64,000 bases of DNA, taken from positions 1,178,001 through 1,242,000 of the forward strand of contig CAJVGD010000006.1 of NCBI GenBank assembly GCA_910890315.1, read 5' to 3'. Below are positions 24,140 to 38,522 of this stretch, piece by piece. The stretch is from Serendipita indica DSM 11827 (lineage: Eukaryota > Basidiomycota > Agaricomycetes > Sebacinales > Serendipitaceae). The number at the start of each line of letters is the position of its first letter. Position 1 is the first letter of the stretch. The translations under genes and the position numbers were made by a program. The notes below the pieces were generated by a model. That model searched no databases. It saw only the letters and a program-made list of their open reading frames with translations, and had not been told where the DNA came from.

Positions 24140-27100
24140 TCAACATTGCGGGTTCCAACCTGTCAGCTGTCAGATTGCCGCCGACTCTATTGAAAGAATG
24201 ACCTACCAGCGAATATACGAGAGAGATTGTTTGGATCGCGAGCTTGCACGATTAACTCATTGACCGTATATTCGACGCTGAGCGAGCCGTCCAGTTTTTT
24301 GGTGACAGACTTGATGGCTCGTTCGGCACCCTGAACAACTGCTTCCGGCTTCTTGAACCCCTCCAACTCTTCATTGAAAGAATCTTGCACTCGACGCAAT
24401 TTGTTACGATTCGCAGTCCTGTCACCGCTATCAGCATTTCCCGCGAGGGGTCCAGGGCCGATACTCACCAACTGTGCAACGGGTCATATTTGAACACCTC
24501 GAGCACGGTATTGATGGTCTCAGAGCCCTCTCTGAGAACACGAAGAGTCTCCTGGCAACACCGACGGAAGACACCTTCGGTCCCTGCAACTCCCATCCCA
24601 TCTACAACATCCGCTGTGAGCCTGAATGGAACCGTTTCCGGGATCGGCAAGAGTTTTCCCTAACGGAAGTGAGTGATGGTGTGCACACGTTTGGGTCTCT
24701 CTTACTTGATCAAATGCGATACCTAAGTCGATGTGGATCATTTCTCCTGTGTGAACGTCCATTAATAGATTGCCCATGTGTCGGTCTCCAAGTCCCAGAA
24801 TATGACCGCCTGTGAATGTTAATAATACTAGATAGAACAAGTGGGCGATAATACCTATTGAACATGTCGCCACGCTGCGGGTGTACGCCAGCCGCTTCGA
24901 ATACCAGACCATGGGTTGCTTTGTGGATTCGGTGAAAAAGTGTCGCAATACTGGTAGAAAGTTGTCTCGAATATGCTTGAAGACTCGAATTCTCTCATCC
25001 AATGAAGCTTTGGATGATATTTGCCTTAGCAACTTCAGTGTCTCTGTGAATGGCAAATCGGTGGGACGATATCTGTACCATATCAGCTAACAAAGAATAT
25101 GTGAATAAGGGATTGAAACCGACCGGGCGTGAGCTTTGGGCAGCCATGAATTCATTGCTTCGGTGTTGAGGACGTATTGGATCAGACCACCGTGACCAGG
25201 CAAAGGGATAACCTTGTAATTACGAAGTGAGAGGTTCCTGCGCTTGCTTTCGCGGTCTTGCTTGAGTAGGATATTGATCAACTGGAATACCTGCTCCATG
25301 ACTGCATCCTGCCGTAGATCATCATCACCTTCTCCTTTGAACTATAACTCGTTAGATATTGGATAAATAATCGGCAAGATCTTACCAATTGTCGATGCCT
25401 TTTACCTGCTGTATCGATGCATTCATTGATCTTGGGGACATGTAACCCGCCTGCGACAGTGAAGCTACGTTCATAGCACTTGATCGTTGGAATATTTGAA
25501 TAGTCCCCATTCATAGAGACAGGAATGTCTGCCGTAGCCGGTGGGATATGCAGGACGATCTGCGGCTTCCCATTCTTGCTACTTCCCCAGCGATAGATGG
25601 CAAGGTTTGGGGGTATGTTATACCATACGCGACTCTTGCACCCCATATCCTTGATAGGCCATCGCGCCCATTCGACGTAACCTTTCAATGCTTCCTCCAT
25701 CATGTTCATGAAACCCTCGGGTCGTTTGTACTGCTGGCCAGTCCCGGAGCCGAGCGTCGTTCGAACATTTTCTATTATCTTCTTCGCCTCCTCTGCTCTG
25801 TTCTGGGTGAACTCAGAAGGGATTTCTTCGCCTTTGACCTTTGGAAGGTTATCCACACCCTTGGCAGTCAAAACTTGTAGCAATGAGTGGAAAGGGTGCT
25901 GTGTGCACATTGCTTCCACGAGTTGATTCAATGCCTTGTGATTTCGTTTGCCTTCTGAAGCAGTGGGCCACTTGATACCTAGCCGAGCAGTGAGCTGATG
26001 TGCCAAAAAGAGTAGCTTATATGTTGATATGCGTTGTAGTGCATGTCGAATAGCTTCCGCCGATTTCTCCGAGTCGAATCGAGAGAACCAGAGCCCACAG
26101 AATTTAATCGCCACTTCCTCGTCAGAGTCGTCCGAGACTTCCATGTAATGAGCAAACATGGAGATAGCCTGCTCTAGGAATGTTGTAGCCGCCTTTCGAT
26201 GCTGTTCGAGTGTCTTCTGGTCCTCTCGGAGCAAGAGTAACGTCTTATCTCTGCGGCGACGAAATAGGTCCTTTTCTGTGGAAGATTGGGCATTCTTGTA
26301 CGCCTGATTCAATTGTTGAAGCTCTGCTTCAACCTTTATGACCCAGTCTTGTTGACGCTGGTACTCCTCTGCTTCATCCATTCGACGTAGGTGCCTATTC
26401 GCAAACTCTGCGTATTGGAGGTAAACACCCTTCGCCGAGCGTCTTGAAATCTGAGTCTGAGGGTCCAGTAGCTGAACTGCCGGGTCGAAGAATCGTCTTT
26501 GAATGTCCGATGGATCGAGCGAGCGTGCGGCGGTTGTCCACGACCCCTTATAAAGGGTCAGAATGAACCTCTTTAACCATTCCACTTACCAGTTGAGAGT
26601 GAACGATGGCCCAGGCACGACGTTCATCCATTCTGATGTTGGGTGAAGCCGAAAGCCCAGTCTCATGGAACTGCCGTGCAGCGAGCTTTTCTAAGAATTG
26701 AATTGCGGTCGAGTGTTCTCCTTGTATCCACAAGGTTTCTGCAAACTCTCTTGAGACATGAAAGCTGTCATCCGTTTGAATCTGCTGAGCTTGGGAAACA
26801 GCGTTGAATGCGACTTGAGGCTTCTTCGACCGTCGTGCACTTTCAGCGAGGCTTGTTAGACAGAGGGTCTCGAGAGTGACGAGGTCTGCGAGTGATGAGG
26901 ATTCCGTGCCACCAATCTGTTCAGTGCTCAATGTATTGCGCAGAGAATGGATTAAAGAAACCCTCGTTCCAATGAGGGCTTCAGCAGCGTCAAACCTCCG
27001 TACTTGTTAGTAAAAGTGGAGTTATGAATGCATAACGTACTCGAGGTCGGGTGCAAGGCGCGAAAAGCTCTCGAACCATTCAGATGTCGAGTCAGGGAGA

Positions 27101-30100
27101 CGGGCGTGAAGTTGGCGCCAGTCTTGGAGCCATAATTTGATTTCACGGAAGCATAGGAGGTTTTCTATACACTTCCTCATCTCGGAGACGTTTTCTGCAT
27201 TCGATCTCTTGAGAATTTTCATCTCTTGTCGAATCGAGCGATCGCAAATCTTGTGGGTGGCTTCCAGATCACGGCCCCTGTGTACCGCTTGCATGGCTGC
27301 ATACAGGCCAGCGCTACGAAGGGATGGGTTGGACGACGGTGGTAAGTCCCAGGATTCAGTCCTCCAGGCTAATGCATAGGTTAGGTCGGAGGAAGCACTG
27401 GCTCCATCGCTTATAGCAGTGCCTGCAAGTGACATTGCCAGATGGTTGAATCCAGAGGAATGAAGAGATTGGATGACATCTGAAAGGTGCTGGTACCGAT
27501 TTCCTACGGCTCTGCTATGCTCTATCTCATATCTTGAGACGTGGGATTGAAACGCCTTGTCCCACTTTCCTTCATGATTGAACTTGTACATGAGGTGCCT
27601 TTTGACGTCCCTCCCTGGGATAGCGTAGAATCCATCCGGCTCGTCAATGTGCCGATAAATCTCATAGAGCGCTTCCTCATAAGTTGACCCAAAGTCAGCG
27701 GGAACCTTTGGGTTTTTATGCTCCTCTACCAACTCCAGAAGGAGGACTGCCGTTGCATACGCGCCACAGGATAGTGCCGTCTTCGCCAACTCGAGATAAT
27801 CCATCTCAAGCCAGGTATCGTATGCTAGGGGTTCGCTTTTCCCAGGATCCAGGTGCCGAAGATGCAGAAAGACGTCGAGGATCGCTTGGCGTACGGCAAC
27901 TTCGGATTCTTCGCCACGTATTGTTTGCATGAAGTAGGTCGAGAGTGAACCACGGACGCTCTTCTTCATGCGACCATGTGTGTCAAGCAACAACGCCTGA
28001 TGTACCAAGACTGGCAGCATTTCCGCTGCAAATGAGGATGACCAACGTAGTAGGGGGGATAATTGTGCGAAGAAGAGGTCGTATTGTCCGATGACATTTG
28101 CCAAGAATGACCCTATCTCGCAGACCCAACTGGTGTAGTTGGTGGTCATTGCCCGAAATGAGGGTTTCTTAATGTCAGAGATGCTCGAGGAGGGTGCTCG
28201 AATGGCATCCAGGAACCCTGATCGAATGGGAGAGAGTAGGTCTTCGATTCCCGTGGTGGAATCTCCACAGTCAGGATGGCATAGTCGGCGCAAGGTTTCG
28301 TGGATCTTATGAAGCGAGGTGGGTGGAGAAATTGAAAGCGAATCAAAGAGCCATTCCACAATGATCCCCTTGATTCTATCTTCCGCAGGTCTCTCTCTCT
28401 GACGAGCGCAGAGCGTGTTCTCGGGTGGTACTTCGCTCCGTATGGATTGAATCTGCCCGGATACATGGTAGAGAAGCTCCATGAAGGCATTTATATCATC
28501 CGGGAGAAGTAGATCGTCATCTGGAATATGATCACGGAGGGTCCAGAAATGCTTGGCTGCGAAAATATGGGTGGTATACCTCTCGTGGGAGCTCAAATGG
28601 CGCACCGCACGGAAGCATCCAATTGGATACTTCCCACGGAAAAGTATGTCCACCTCGTGTTCGTGTGACAGAGATCCCAGGGCGAGGCTCGACTGAGAGA
28701 AAGCTTCAACTTTCCGAGGCCAGAGAGTAACTACTGGCCGTAGTTCCTCTTTGAACTTTTCCACTTTGCACAGAGATTGCACCTCTCTCTCAATCCACTC
28801 CAGCATCCTCATTCCGAGAGCCGAGGTCTGTTCATCAGAAGCGGATGAGTAGTGAAGTCCGAGTTCTGCAACTCGACTAATCACCGGAGCAAGGGCTAAT
28901 TCGTCAGCGGAGCCAGCGGGAGCTCGGGCCTCATCAAAAGCCCAGCTCATGATGACCTGTGAAAGAGGAGCAAGGTCCTCTTGTTGGATCAAAGTCATGC
29001 AACTGGTCAGTACGAGATGTATCACCGTCTTGTCGCCCATTATCCCTGCAAAGGCACAGAGCCAGACGATGAGTGAGTGCATGTATCGAGCCTGTTCATT
29101 GAGTAGCGGTGTCGAGTTTGCCGCAACAAACAGGCGCTGGGTCGTATGGTAACAGACAGGGAGATACAGTGCATCACGCTCCTCTTCTGGTATTTGTAAG
29201 GACCAGAACCATTGCATAGCCCGTAATACGGTGATAGCCGGAGCAGAGGGACCATTTACCCCGTGCATGGTAGGTACATCATCCCGAGACAGTCGCTGTA
29301 ATCGTCGGAGGGTAGGTTGGCTACACTCTTGATCCAAGAGCGACGCCTCGCGGAGAGCATCTATAATTCTACCATTCGGCTCAAAGCCATAGTCTGACAG
29401 ATAGCCAAGTATAGAGGCAAGAATCTTGTCTGCCTGTCTTCGCAAGAACTCCTTGGGGTCTGTATCAGGTTCACAATCTTGTGCGCACCGAAGAATCCAA
29501 GTCCATAGTCGATGTGACTCGTTGGGATTATAAGCTTCGATTCCATCTTCGATGATTATACACCCCGCCACCAGCTCGGCAAAGCATTCCTTGATAACAT
29601 CGCGCGGCGACCTATGAATCGCCTTGCAGTATCGTATAATCGAAGGGTCTTGAACGGGACTGGTTTTGTAAAAGTCAGAGGGTCGACAAGAGTAGAAGAT
29701 CATGGGCACGATGGAAGCTAAGCTGGCGTCGGCACAGTCTTTGTGGGTACGGAACCCAAGCAGACGAGGGGGTACTTGGAAAAATTCGATGGACGATACG
29801 CTGGCTTGGCGTGCCAGTTGCCCAGCGTGTGCAACAAACAATTCGCGACTACTGTCAAAGCCGAGGTGTCGCGAGATGGCATCCGTCAAGGAGGACAAGT
29901 ATGGGGTGTACCGTGGCGTTTCCGTACAGACCTCGATCAGGTGCCAGTACACTCCTCGCCGAAGAGGAGAAGAGACAATCATGACGTTGGAAAGCGCTAT
30001 GAATCGAGAGAGCATTCCCTCCAACCTAATAAACACTGAATTAGCCTTTCAGACTGGGATATGACCAGGTTAACTTGCCAGTTGGAATTTCTGGGGAGCT

Positions 30101-33100
30101 TTAGTGAGAGCTCTTCGTTATACAAATTCATCGTAGTAGCTTCCGAGCCACTAAGGCGTCGAAAGATTGTGGCAAAGACCTCGCCTGCAGAAGACCGGAC
30201 ACGGATATCTCCATCCACCAGCAGAACTGCTAACAGTCCTAGAGGGGTACGAGTATCTTCCTCGGCAGAATCATTGTCAATGTCCATCCTCTCATCCGCT
30301 TCGTCTCCCCACCAGGAGGCGTATGGATTTGACACAAGGAAGCGATCGAGAAGGGTAGGTAGCGCTACGAGGGATTTCCAGCTCCCTCCGCTCATGATCT
30401 TCTTGTCGATCCATTTCGGAATGAGAGCCCGAACAACTTCACGCAGCTTGCCCTCGTCTTTGATCCATTGATTTGAGAGTACATCGAGCAGCTGTAGCGT
30501 CTGAAGATGCATACTCTCCGATTTCCATAACTCCCATGTCTTCCGCTTGGAGATAGTCGATTCGAGCAGGGCGCATGCGGAATTTGGGTTGAGCGGGGTG
30601 ACTCTGGACATAATAGAGAGACAATATCCCTGCAAAAGGCGGAGAAATGTCTCTCCTTGGGCGTCCGCTACTAGATCGTCTAGCCACGGTATACTCCAGT
30701 ATACCTTTGAGTCTTTCAGGGCTTTTGTGACCGCTAAGGCGATTGCAGTAGGGATAAAAGTATCACCTAGACCAGCTGAAGAGACAGGCTTCTCCTTCAA
30801 ACTCGCCTGGGCGTCCTGGAAATCCATATCCTCGACATCGCGACTGTTGACTCTTGCTGATTCCGTGGTCCCGGGCGACCAACTTTCGACCATTGCTGGC
30901 AAAAGCACTGAGATTGCATTGCTGGCTATCTCCAGAAACTCGTTGGCCTGGCTGAATCAGTCTGGCTCTTTTTATGACTTGGATAAAAGCTTACTAGCTT
31001 ATTTTGCCAGACAAGTACAAGAAGACGTTGCGAGCTGTCATCCTCTTGCTTGCGGCGCAGAGCCACTGGATCCTTCGAGAGTTGATTTGACTTTGCACGT
31101 CGTAGTCCACATTTTGGTCCAGGTCGGAGGAGAAGGCTCTTTGGGAGGTGTGACTCCCGTGACTCCTTGGGAGCAATCCACACAAGAGGACGAAGCTCAT
31201 GGATGATTACGACCCATCTCTCTGCATTCCAATCTCCTGATGTCGGAGATGGTGTCGACCAGGGTGCAACCAGCTGCAGCGCTGCAAACGCTTGACGGTA
31301 CAGCTCTGTATTTGTTCGTGTGCTGCTCATCTCGAGACATGCCTGGAAAGAGAGCGCGAGAGTCGAGATTTTGGTAAGAAGTCTGCTTTTATCGAGGACG
31401 GTGGATCTTTGTCGACGTTGGCTACCCTCTGGTATCGAATCCTGGGCTTGAACCACACTCGATATAGCCTCACCGAGGACCTCTTCGAGCATGGTGATTG
31501 CCTTTGAGGCCCGTGGTGAAGGGGTAAATTCGATTGCAAAGTGTTCCTCTAGTCCACCAGCAGAAGCCAATTCTTGGCCCATGCTCCCAGAACTATTATG
31601 TTCTAGGTCTACGCTTCCGACCTGGTTACCCTTTGCGAGCGGCAAACGAGGAATGACTGCGTTGATCACAAATTGACGCAGTGCGTGATCCTCCTCATAA
31701 GCAGCAAACATGCGTGCAAACTCGTCGTCTGGTAGAGGCATTTCGCATCGTAGAGTCGGACGGGCCTCTACTGCGCCAATTGCCTGAAGCAGGCGAAGGA
31801 GATCTTGAACATTGAAGCAAGAGTCGAGTTGTTGGGATGACCGGGGAGTCCTATCGACCTCTCTCGACCCTTTGCCTAGTCGAATGGTTGTTACCGACGC
31901 CTGCTCCATATTGATTAGACGGTACAATGATTCTCTGAGCCACCGCTTTGACGCGTCTTCAAGATGAAGACGGCATAGCGAGGCATCAGAGTCGGCAAGA
32001 GTGACAAACTTGGAAAGAATCGCGCAGGTTGCTTCGCTGATAATAGGAATGCTGACCGACCGACGGATAACAAGGTTTGCGGACGACACCATTGGTGCAT
32101 CCTGTCCAAAAAACTCGTTCTCAGTCTGGAAGACTTGTGCAAACTCTGCAATGTGTTGCAAAGCGACGCTCGTCTCGACCCGATTGGCATGCAAGAGCGT
32201 GTACAATAAATGTGCACCGGCCCTACATAACTGAGGCGAGTTGGAGATGAGAGCTTGGTACCCACTCGCCCACATTCCTGTCCATGTGGACGGCGGAACG
32301 TCTTGACGCACGGCAGGTGCCGCTGCGATCGTAGCTAGCGTGAGCAACGCAAAGCTGGAGACGGAGTCATCCACGTTTGAAATACGTATGATAGTGCTTA
32401 TGATGAGTTGTCTATGTGTCGAGTCTAGCTCCTCCCAGTGAGACGAGATGAGGAATGAAAGAACTTGTACTCGATAAAGTTGTTGCGCGATGTTGGTGAC
32501 TGTTTTGATTTCGTGAAGAAGCACCTCTAGAGCATTCTCAGAGCGTCTCCTCTTGGTCTGTGGTTCGCCCGAGTCGTGGCGGAGATGAGGTGTTGTTTCC
32601 TCTTGTCGATAGAGCTAAAGTGAATGAGTCGGATTTGAGATCATACAAATTGAAACGTACATAGAAAATACAGTCACTATGAACTTCAAGAAGAGCCCAC
32701 ATATAAGCTTGAGATACATTGAAGGCGGGGCCATGGCGGAATACGGTTGTCGAGAAAGCAGCACGAGACGTCTCGTCGGGTAAACTCAGCTCAAGACGAA
32801 GGCTGTCAAGAGAGAGGCACTCGTTTGCGTTCTTTCCAAACGAGAGTTGATCAAACGCTAACAGTAGGTCTGTAAGCGGATTAAAGCTGTTGGAGTCAAT
32901 GACAACGAGCCCGTCAGCCCGTCCGGCATCAAACGGCGAGAGGACCAGGTATGGCAATAGGACCTTGAAGATAAAGACAACTTGAGCCTGATTGACTGGC
33001 GAACGAATAGAGCGCACGATCCCGACTAGGGTGGGCCATAGACGACGGGATAGCCACATCATGTCAAGAATCCTATTGAGCTCTACTTGCTCCAAGAAAT

Positions 33101-33941
33101 GACAAAGGGCTGGAATCAGGTCGACGTGGCTTGCGACTGCACCTCGATACATTTCAAAGTATCGACAAAACTTGACCATCAGGTACATGGCCCAATTGGT
33201 TTCTTCGTCTACTTCTTCGCTATAGTCTGCTCGACTTTTCGCATCTCGTTCGATGAAGGGGGCAAACGGCGAGGCGCAAAGATGGCGAATGATACTGGCG
33301 AAAATGAACTGGGTCGTCGATGCAGTGGCTATAGTCGCATTAGTTGAATAAAAATATAACATCCTTCACATACCTTCGGCAGATGGCGTGCTAGCTCGAC
33401 CAGTCACTTTTGGATCTTCCTCGGTCCATGTATGAACATCCGAAGGCGAATCGTTGAGCAAGACTGCCCAAGCAAGTCGCGAAAGGCGCTTCCATGTCTT
33501 GACCTTGAAGGAACGAACGTGCGGACCGTGCGCAACAATGCTCTGTAACGCTCTTCCATAATTTTGGCCAGTCGTGTTGGCCAATGCCCCCGGCTGACTC
33601 AATAAGTCTAGTAAAAGTGGGACAAGAACTTCAATGGCGACGTTGTTGAGATGTGGGATGCTCGTGGCGACGACGATCCTGACGGCGACGCTGATATCCT
33701 CAATCTTTCGTTTCTTTGCATCGAGGCCCTTGGACGCTCCTCTGAGTCCGTCATGCTCTTGTCGTGCAGCGGAAGAGAGCGCGCCAAACACGTCTTTCCA
33801 ATCCTCTTGGGTGATGGTTCCAAGGTTGGCGGCTTTGAGTGGGTTTTGAAAGTATCGGGTAATGTCCTCGACCGCCTGTTTACGCTCAGTGGTCTTTCCT
33901 TCTTGTAAAGCTTGCAGAATAGTGCGCAACTCGCGCTTCAT
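24140..33941 (-). CDS. TEL1: DNA-damage checkpoint kinase TEL1 (ATM family)
   Basis: The first 27 residues hold the TAN motif ([15 protein letters not shown]-x3-K-x2-ER) that separates Tel1/ATM from other PIKKs. A long HEAT-repeat region, the FAT region (from about 27 kb leftward) and the kinase domain follow, with [19 protein letters not shown], catalytic loop [13 protein letters not shown] and activation motif [10 protein letters not shown]. The C-terminus is FATC. The final splice, 24160-24206, joins LSRIFAG|WNPQC to a 20-nt last exon and restores the invariant Gly-Trp. It should act in the nucleus at double-strand breaks and telomeres. The protein is roughly 3,000 residues, normal for the family; not all of its introns were fixed individually. 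Confidence 0.93.
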
Positions 33942-34064
33942 CGTTTGAAACGAGTGGCGAGGACAGCGTCAACGAGCGATAGAACACTGCCACCGAGTTT
34001 GCCACTCTACAAGATGCAACAAAAAGACTATTCTTTCCACGAGTAAGATACATCAGATCTACGT

Positions 34065-35502
<1,438 letters not shown>

Positions 35503-35679
35503 TTATAACCCCGTGGTATGACTATTGGGCCTCACAATCGTACGACGGGCAATTGGACAGTCGTCCGACGGTGTCAATAATGGGATCCAGTCCAACGAAT
35601 TCTCATCAAGACGCGGCTTATATATCCCCCCGGATAGGGCGGAGCTCATGTGAATCATGTCAAGCTCCGGAGGGTCCCA

Positions 35680-36447
35680 CTATTCACCCAGGTCGAGCAC
35701 TCCTCCAAGCACAAGAAACCACATCTCTAGCCATTGCTCATGTCCCATTGTATCCCCCGTCTCCGATTGACGAGCATGCACGAGCTCTTTCACCGCTGTT
35801 TGCGTCTCGCACGGATGCACGTACAAACACGGTGTCTGTAACACAGGGTGATCTCCCTGAGATAACAGAGGGAACACGGACGCGTCCTCGGCTTGTTCTC
35901 CAGGTCGGTCAATGTGCGTAGTGTGAACCGCTGCCTCGGGAACAACTCCTGGACGAAAAATCGTCGTCTTGACCGTCTCTTCTATCGACAATACGCGTCC
36001 ATCTATGAATCAACTGTCAGTATGTATCATGAATCCAATCCGAACGCACCTCCATCAGAAACGACAAAATAAAAGGCAGGGACCTGAAATGAGGGCGAGT
36101 ACACCACGTATTGCGTCGAATTCAGCTCTCTCCTGCTCCTCGTGTGAGACTTGGTTCCAATCGACGGCGCCTTCGAGGTCAGGTTCCTCAGGTAACTCTG
36201 ATTCTACCAAGGGTTCCGTAGTGCTGTTTCGATACCTGAGTGTTACCTGTCGCGTCATGTATCCAAATGCTGGCCAAGTCTACTGTCTATCAGGTTTGCT
36301 GACAGGCTCCTGCTCGAAATGCCATACTGGATGAGGCTTCCAGGTCCAGCCCAGACATCCATTACGCCGTATATCCTCTCCCCACTGTCCTCTAGAGTAC
36401 TTGTCTACAAATGTTGAGCAGCAAGTTGCCCACTCGGCAGGAGTCAT
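35680..36447 (-). CDS. ATG10: Autophagy E2-like enzyme ATG10
   Basis: Starts MTPAEWATCCSTFVDKYSRG, then WGEDIRRNGCLGWTWKPHPV, then GYMTRQVTLRYRNSTTEP. The last exon reads VLQTPCLYVHPCETQTAV and ends at VLGGVLDLGE. The HPC triplet holds the catalytic cysteine of Atg10/Atg3-type E2 enzymes. Atg10 transfers Atg12 to Atg5 to build the Atg12-Atg5-Atg16 complex needed for Atg8 lipidation. Three exons give a protein of about 200 residues, normal for Atg10. Sequence is diverged, as usual for this family. Head to head with the eS1 ribosomal gene, with 194 bp between start codons. Confidence 0.85.
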
Positions 36448-36641
36448 GTCCAAGTCACCTTGCGATTGGTATTCAGCACAAGAAGTAAAACTATGTATTA
36501 TATACTTGTATTATCCTCACAAATTGAACACCAGCATGGAAGTGGTCTGCACGTTGTTTGGCCTCTTTGTTTGTCACTCCTAATCTAAAGTCGACCGCTT
36601 GGACCTCGGTCGCCACCTTTTGTACGACTTGTCGGTGAACA

Positions 36642-37611
36642 ATGGCTGTTGGAAAGGTTTGGGAACGCCGCTCAGAGCGCAGAATAATTCGCTGATGGAC
36701 GCAGAACAAGCGCCTCTCCAAGGGCAAGAAAGGTCTCAAGAAGAAGGTCGTCGATCCATTCTCGCGCAAAGGTATGCATTATTTATAATGTATATTTCTA
36801 AAAGGCTTAATCTGTCTGTTTAGAATGGTATGATATCAAGGGCCCGTCGTTCTTCGAGGTGAAGAACATTGGCAAGACTCTTGTCAACAGGTCGCAGGGT
36901 CTCAGTACGTATCAATTGTCCTATTTCATCGGCATTCTGCTAATAGACATCCAGAAAACGCCAGCGACTCGCTCAAGGGACGAATCATCGAAGTCTCGCT
37001 TGCTGACCTTGTCAAGGACGAGGAACAGACCTTCCGCAAGATCAAGCTACGAGTCGACGAGGTCCAGGGCAAGAACTGCCTGACAAACTTCCATGGCATG
37101 GACTTTACCTCTGACAAACTCCGCTCCCTCGTCCGCAAGTGGCAGTCGCTCATCGAGGCACATGTCGACGTCAAGACGACAGACGGCTACATTGTCCGAC
37201 TCTTTGCCATTGCCTTTACCAAGCGAAGACCTAACCAGGTCAGCAAGACGACCTATGCTCAAACTGCCCAGATCCGGGAGATTAGAAAGAAGATGTTTGA
37301 GATCATGACTCGCGAGGCGACATCGTGCGATCTCAAGGAGCTCGTGCAAAAGTTTGTCCCAGAGGCCATTGGTCGCGAAATCGAAAAGGCCGCCCGCGGC
37401 ATCTACCCTATCCAAAACGTCTACATCCGAAAAGCCAAGATTGTCAAGTCGCCCAAGTTTGATATCAACAAACTTTTGGAGCTCCACGGCGAGGTGACGG
37501 ATGTGAGTGCCCTCAGCTGTTTATACCGTTCACCGCTGACCACGTATATAGGAGACTGGTACAAAGATTGCAAAGGACTACAAGGAGCCGGAAGTGCAAG
37601 CAGAGGTCTAA
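36642..37611 (+). CDS. RPS1: Ribosomal protein eS1 (S3Ae)
   Basis: Exon 1 is MAVGK only; after an intron it continues [20 protein letters not shown], then [20 protein letters not shown], then [20 protein letters not shown]. The bulk is in one exon with [20 protein letters not shown] and [20 protein letters not shown]. The last exon ends [15 protein letters not shown] at 37611. This matches eukaryotic small-subunit protein eS1 end to end, at about 255 residues. The introns clustered at the 5' end, with a five-codon first exon, are usual for fungal ribosomal protein genes. Divergent from ATG10, convergent with the Nudix gene. Confidence 0.96.
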
Positions 37612-37698
37612 ACTTTCTTGTCGCTCTCGTTGTCTTGGGTCTTGAATGCAGCATGTTACCACTACGACTATGCAATATTAAGGCCTATGTGCGCATCA

Positions 37699-38366
37699 TC
37701 ATCTTCCGCTCCCATGGCTCTTCGTATCCGGTGGATCAAGACCCGTAACCACTTTGTATCGCATGAGGAGCAGAGACTTAGTCAACTCGACAAGTTTTCT
37801 GTCTTCCTCCCACGTAAGTCCACATTCATCCAGAGGTGCATCGAGTACTTCGTAATCCTCGTGATCGAGTTGTGTCCCTTGCACGCGCTGAACGGCTTCG
37901 CCACTCTCGTCGGTATCAACTTCAGAGACATACCAAAACACAAACTTTTGCGCGCTCTTTTTGTCAGGACGAGACATACGATCCACCTTGAGTGTGACTG
38001 CGATTGCCTCTTTGTTCATGACAGCTTCTCTGGCACCGGGCGTCAACGAGGGGTTTGGGAGTGCAATGATCGTGCTCTTGTAACCAGTTTCCTCGTATGT
38101 TTCGCGTACTGCTGTGTGAGGAGCTGCCTCGTCCATGTCCTTGCGTCCTTTGGCGATGACTGAATCCCCTCTCCTGTTGCGAATAAAGACCAACGAGTAC
38201 TCGTCCGGAAGACGAGGGACTGTTATCGACTTGTCTTTCCCAAAAGGTGAGCACGCGTACAACACCAAGCTAGTGGCGCACCTCGTGGAAGCGGCTTCAA
38301 AAGGACGCAGCCCGCAGAAACAACAAATTCGTCGGCGTTGAAGATGCCTCGTTGCGGGTGAAGCAT
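37699..38366 (-). CDS. Nudix hydrolase
   Basis: The Nudix box is complete: G-R-K-D-M-D-E, then seven residues, then [11 protein letters not shown], matching Gx5Ex7REUxEExGU. A C-terminal half reads [13 protein letters not shown] and [19 protein letters not shown] prefer the start at 38366, because [19 protein letters not shown] and then CVLLKPLPR form the first beta strands and splice through an intron of about 60 nt to [14 protein letters not shown]. An alternative start at 38397 without an intron gives a less family-like N-terminus. The enzyme removes NDP-linked groups; among fungal members it looks like the diphosphoinositol/diadenosine polyphosphate type, but substrate is not shown. Head to head with RCC1. 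Confidence 0.85.
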
Positions 38367-38522
38367 TGATATCTATGAATCGGCTGCAATCTGCCAAACG
38401 TTGCGCAAACTCGTGACAACCGAGTGTCAGTGGCGAGGATCAAGTAAAAATTCAGTGGAGGCCGGCAAAAACACACACCTTGAACTCGTCTTCCATCACG
38501 TCTGACGCCAAAACGCGTAAAA

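Noticed and set aside
24187-24206. TEL1 ending at the TAG near 24187 (SFFQ)
   Set aside because: It removes the invariant Gly-Trp of FATC. The spliced end at 24140 is preferred.
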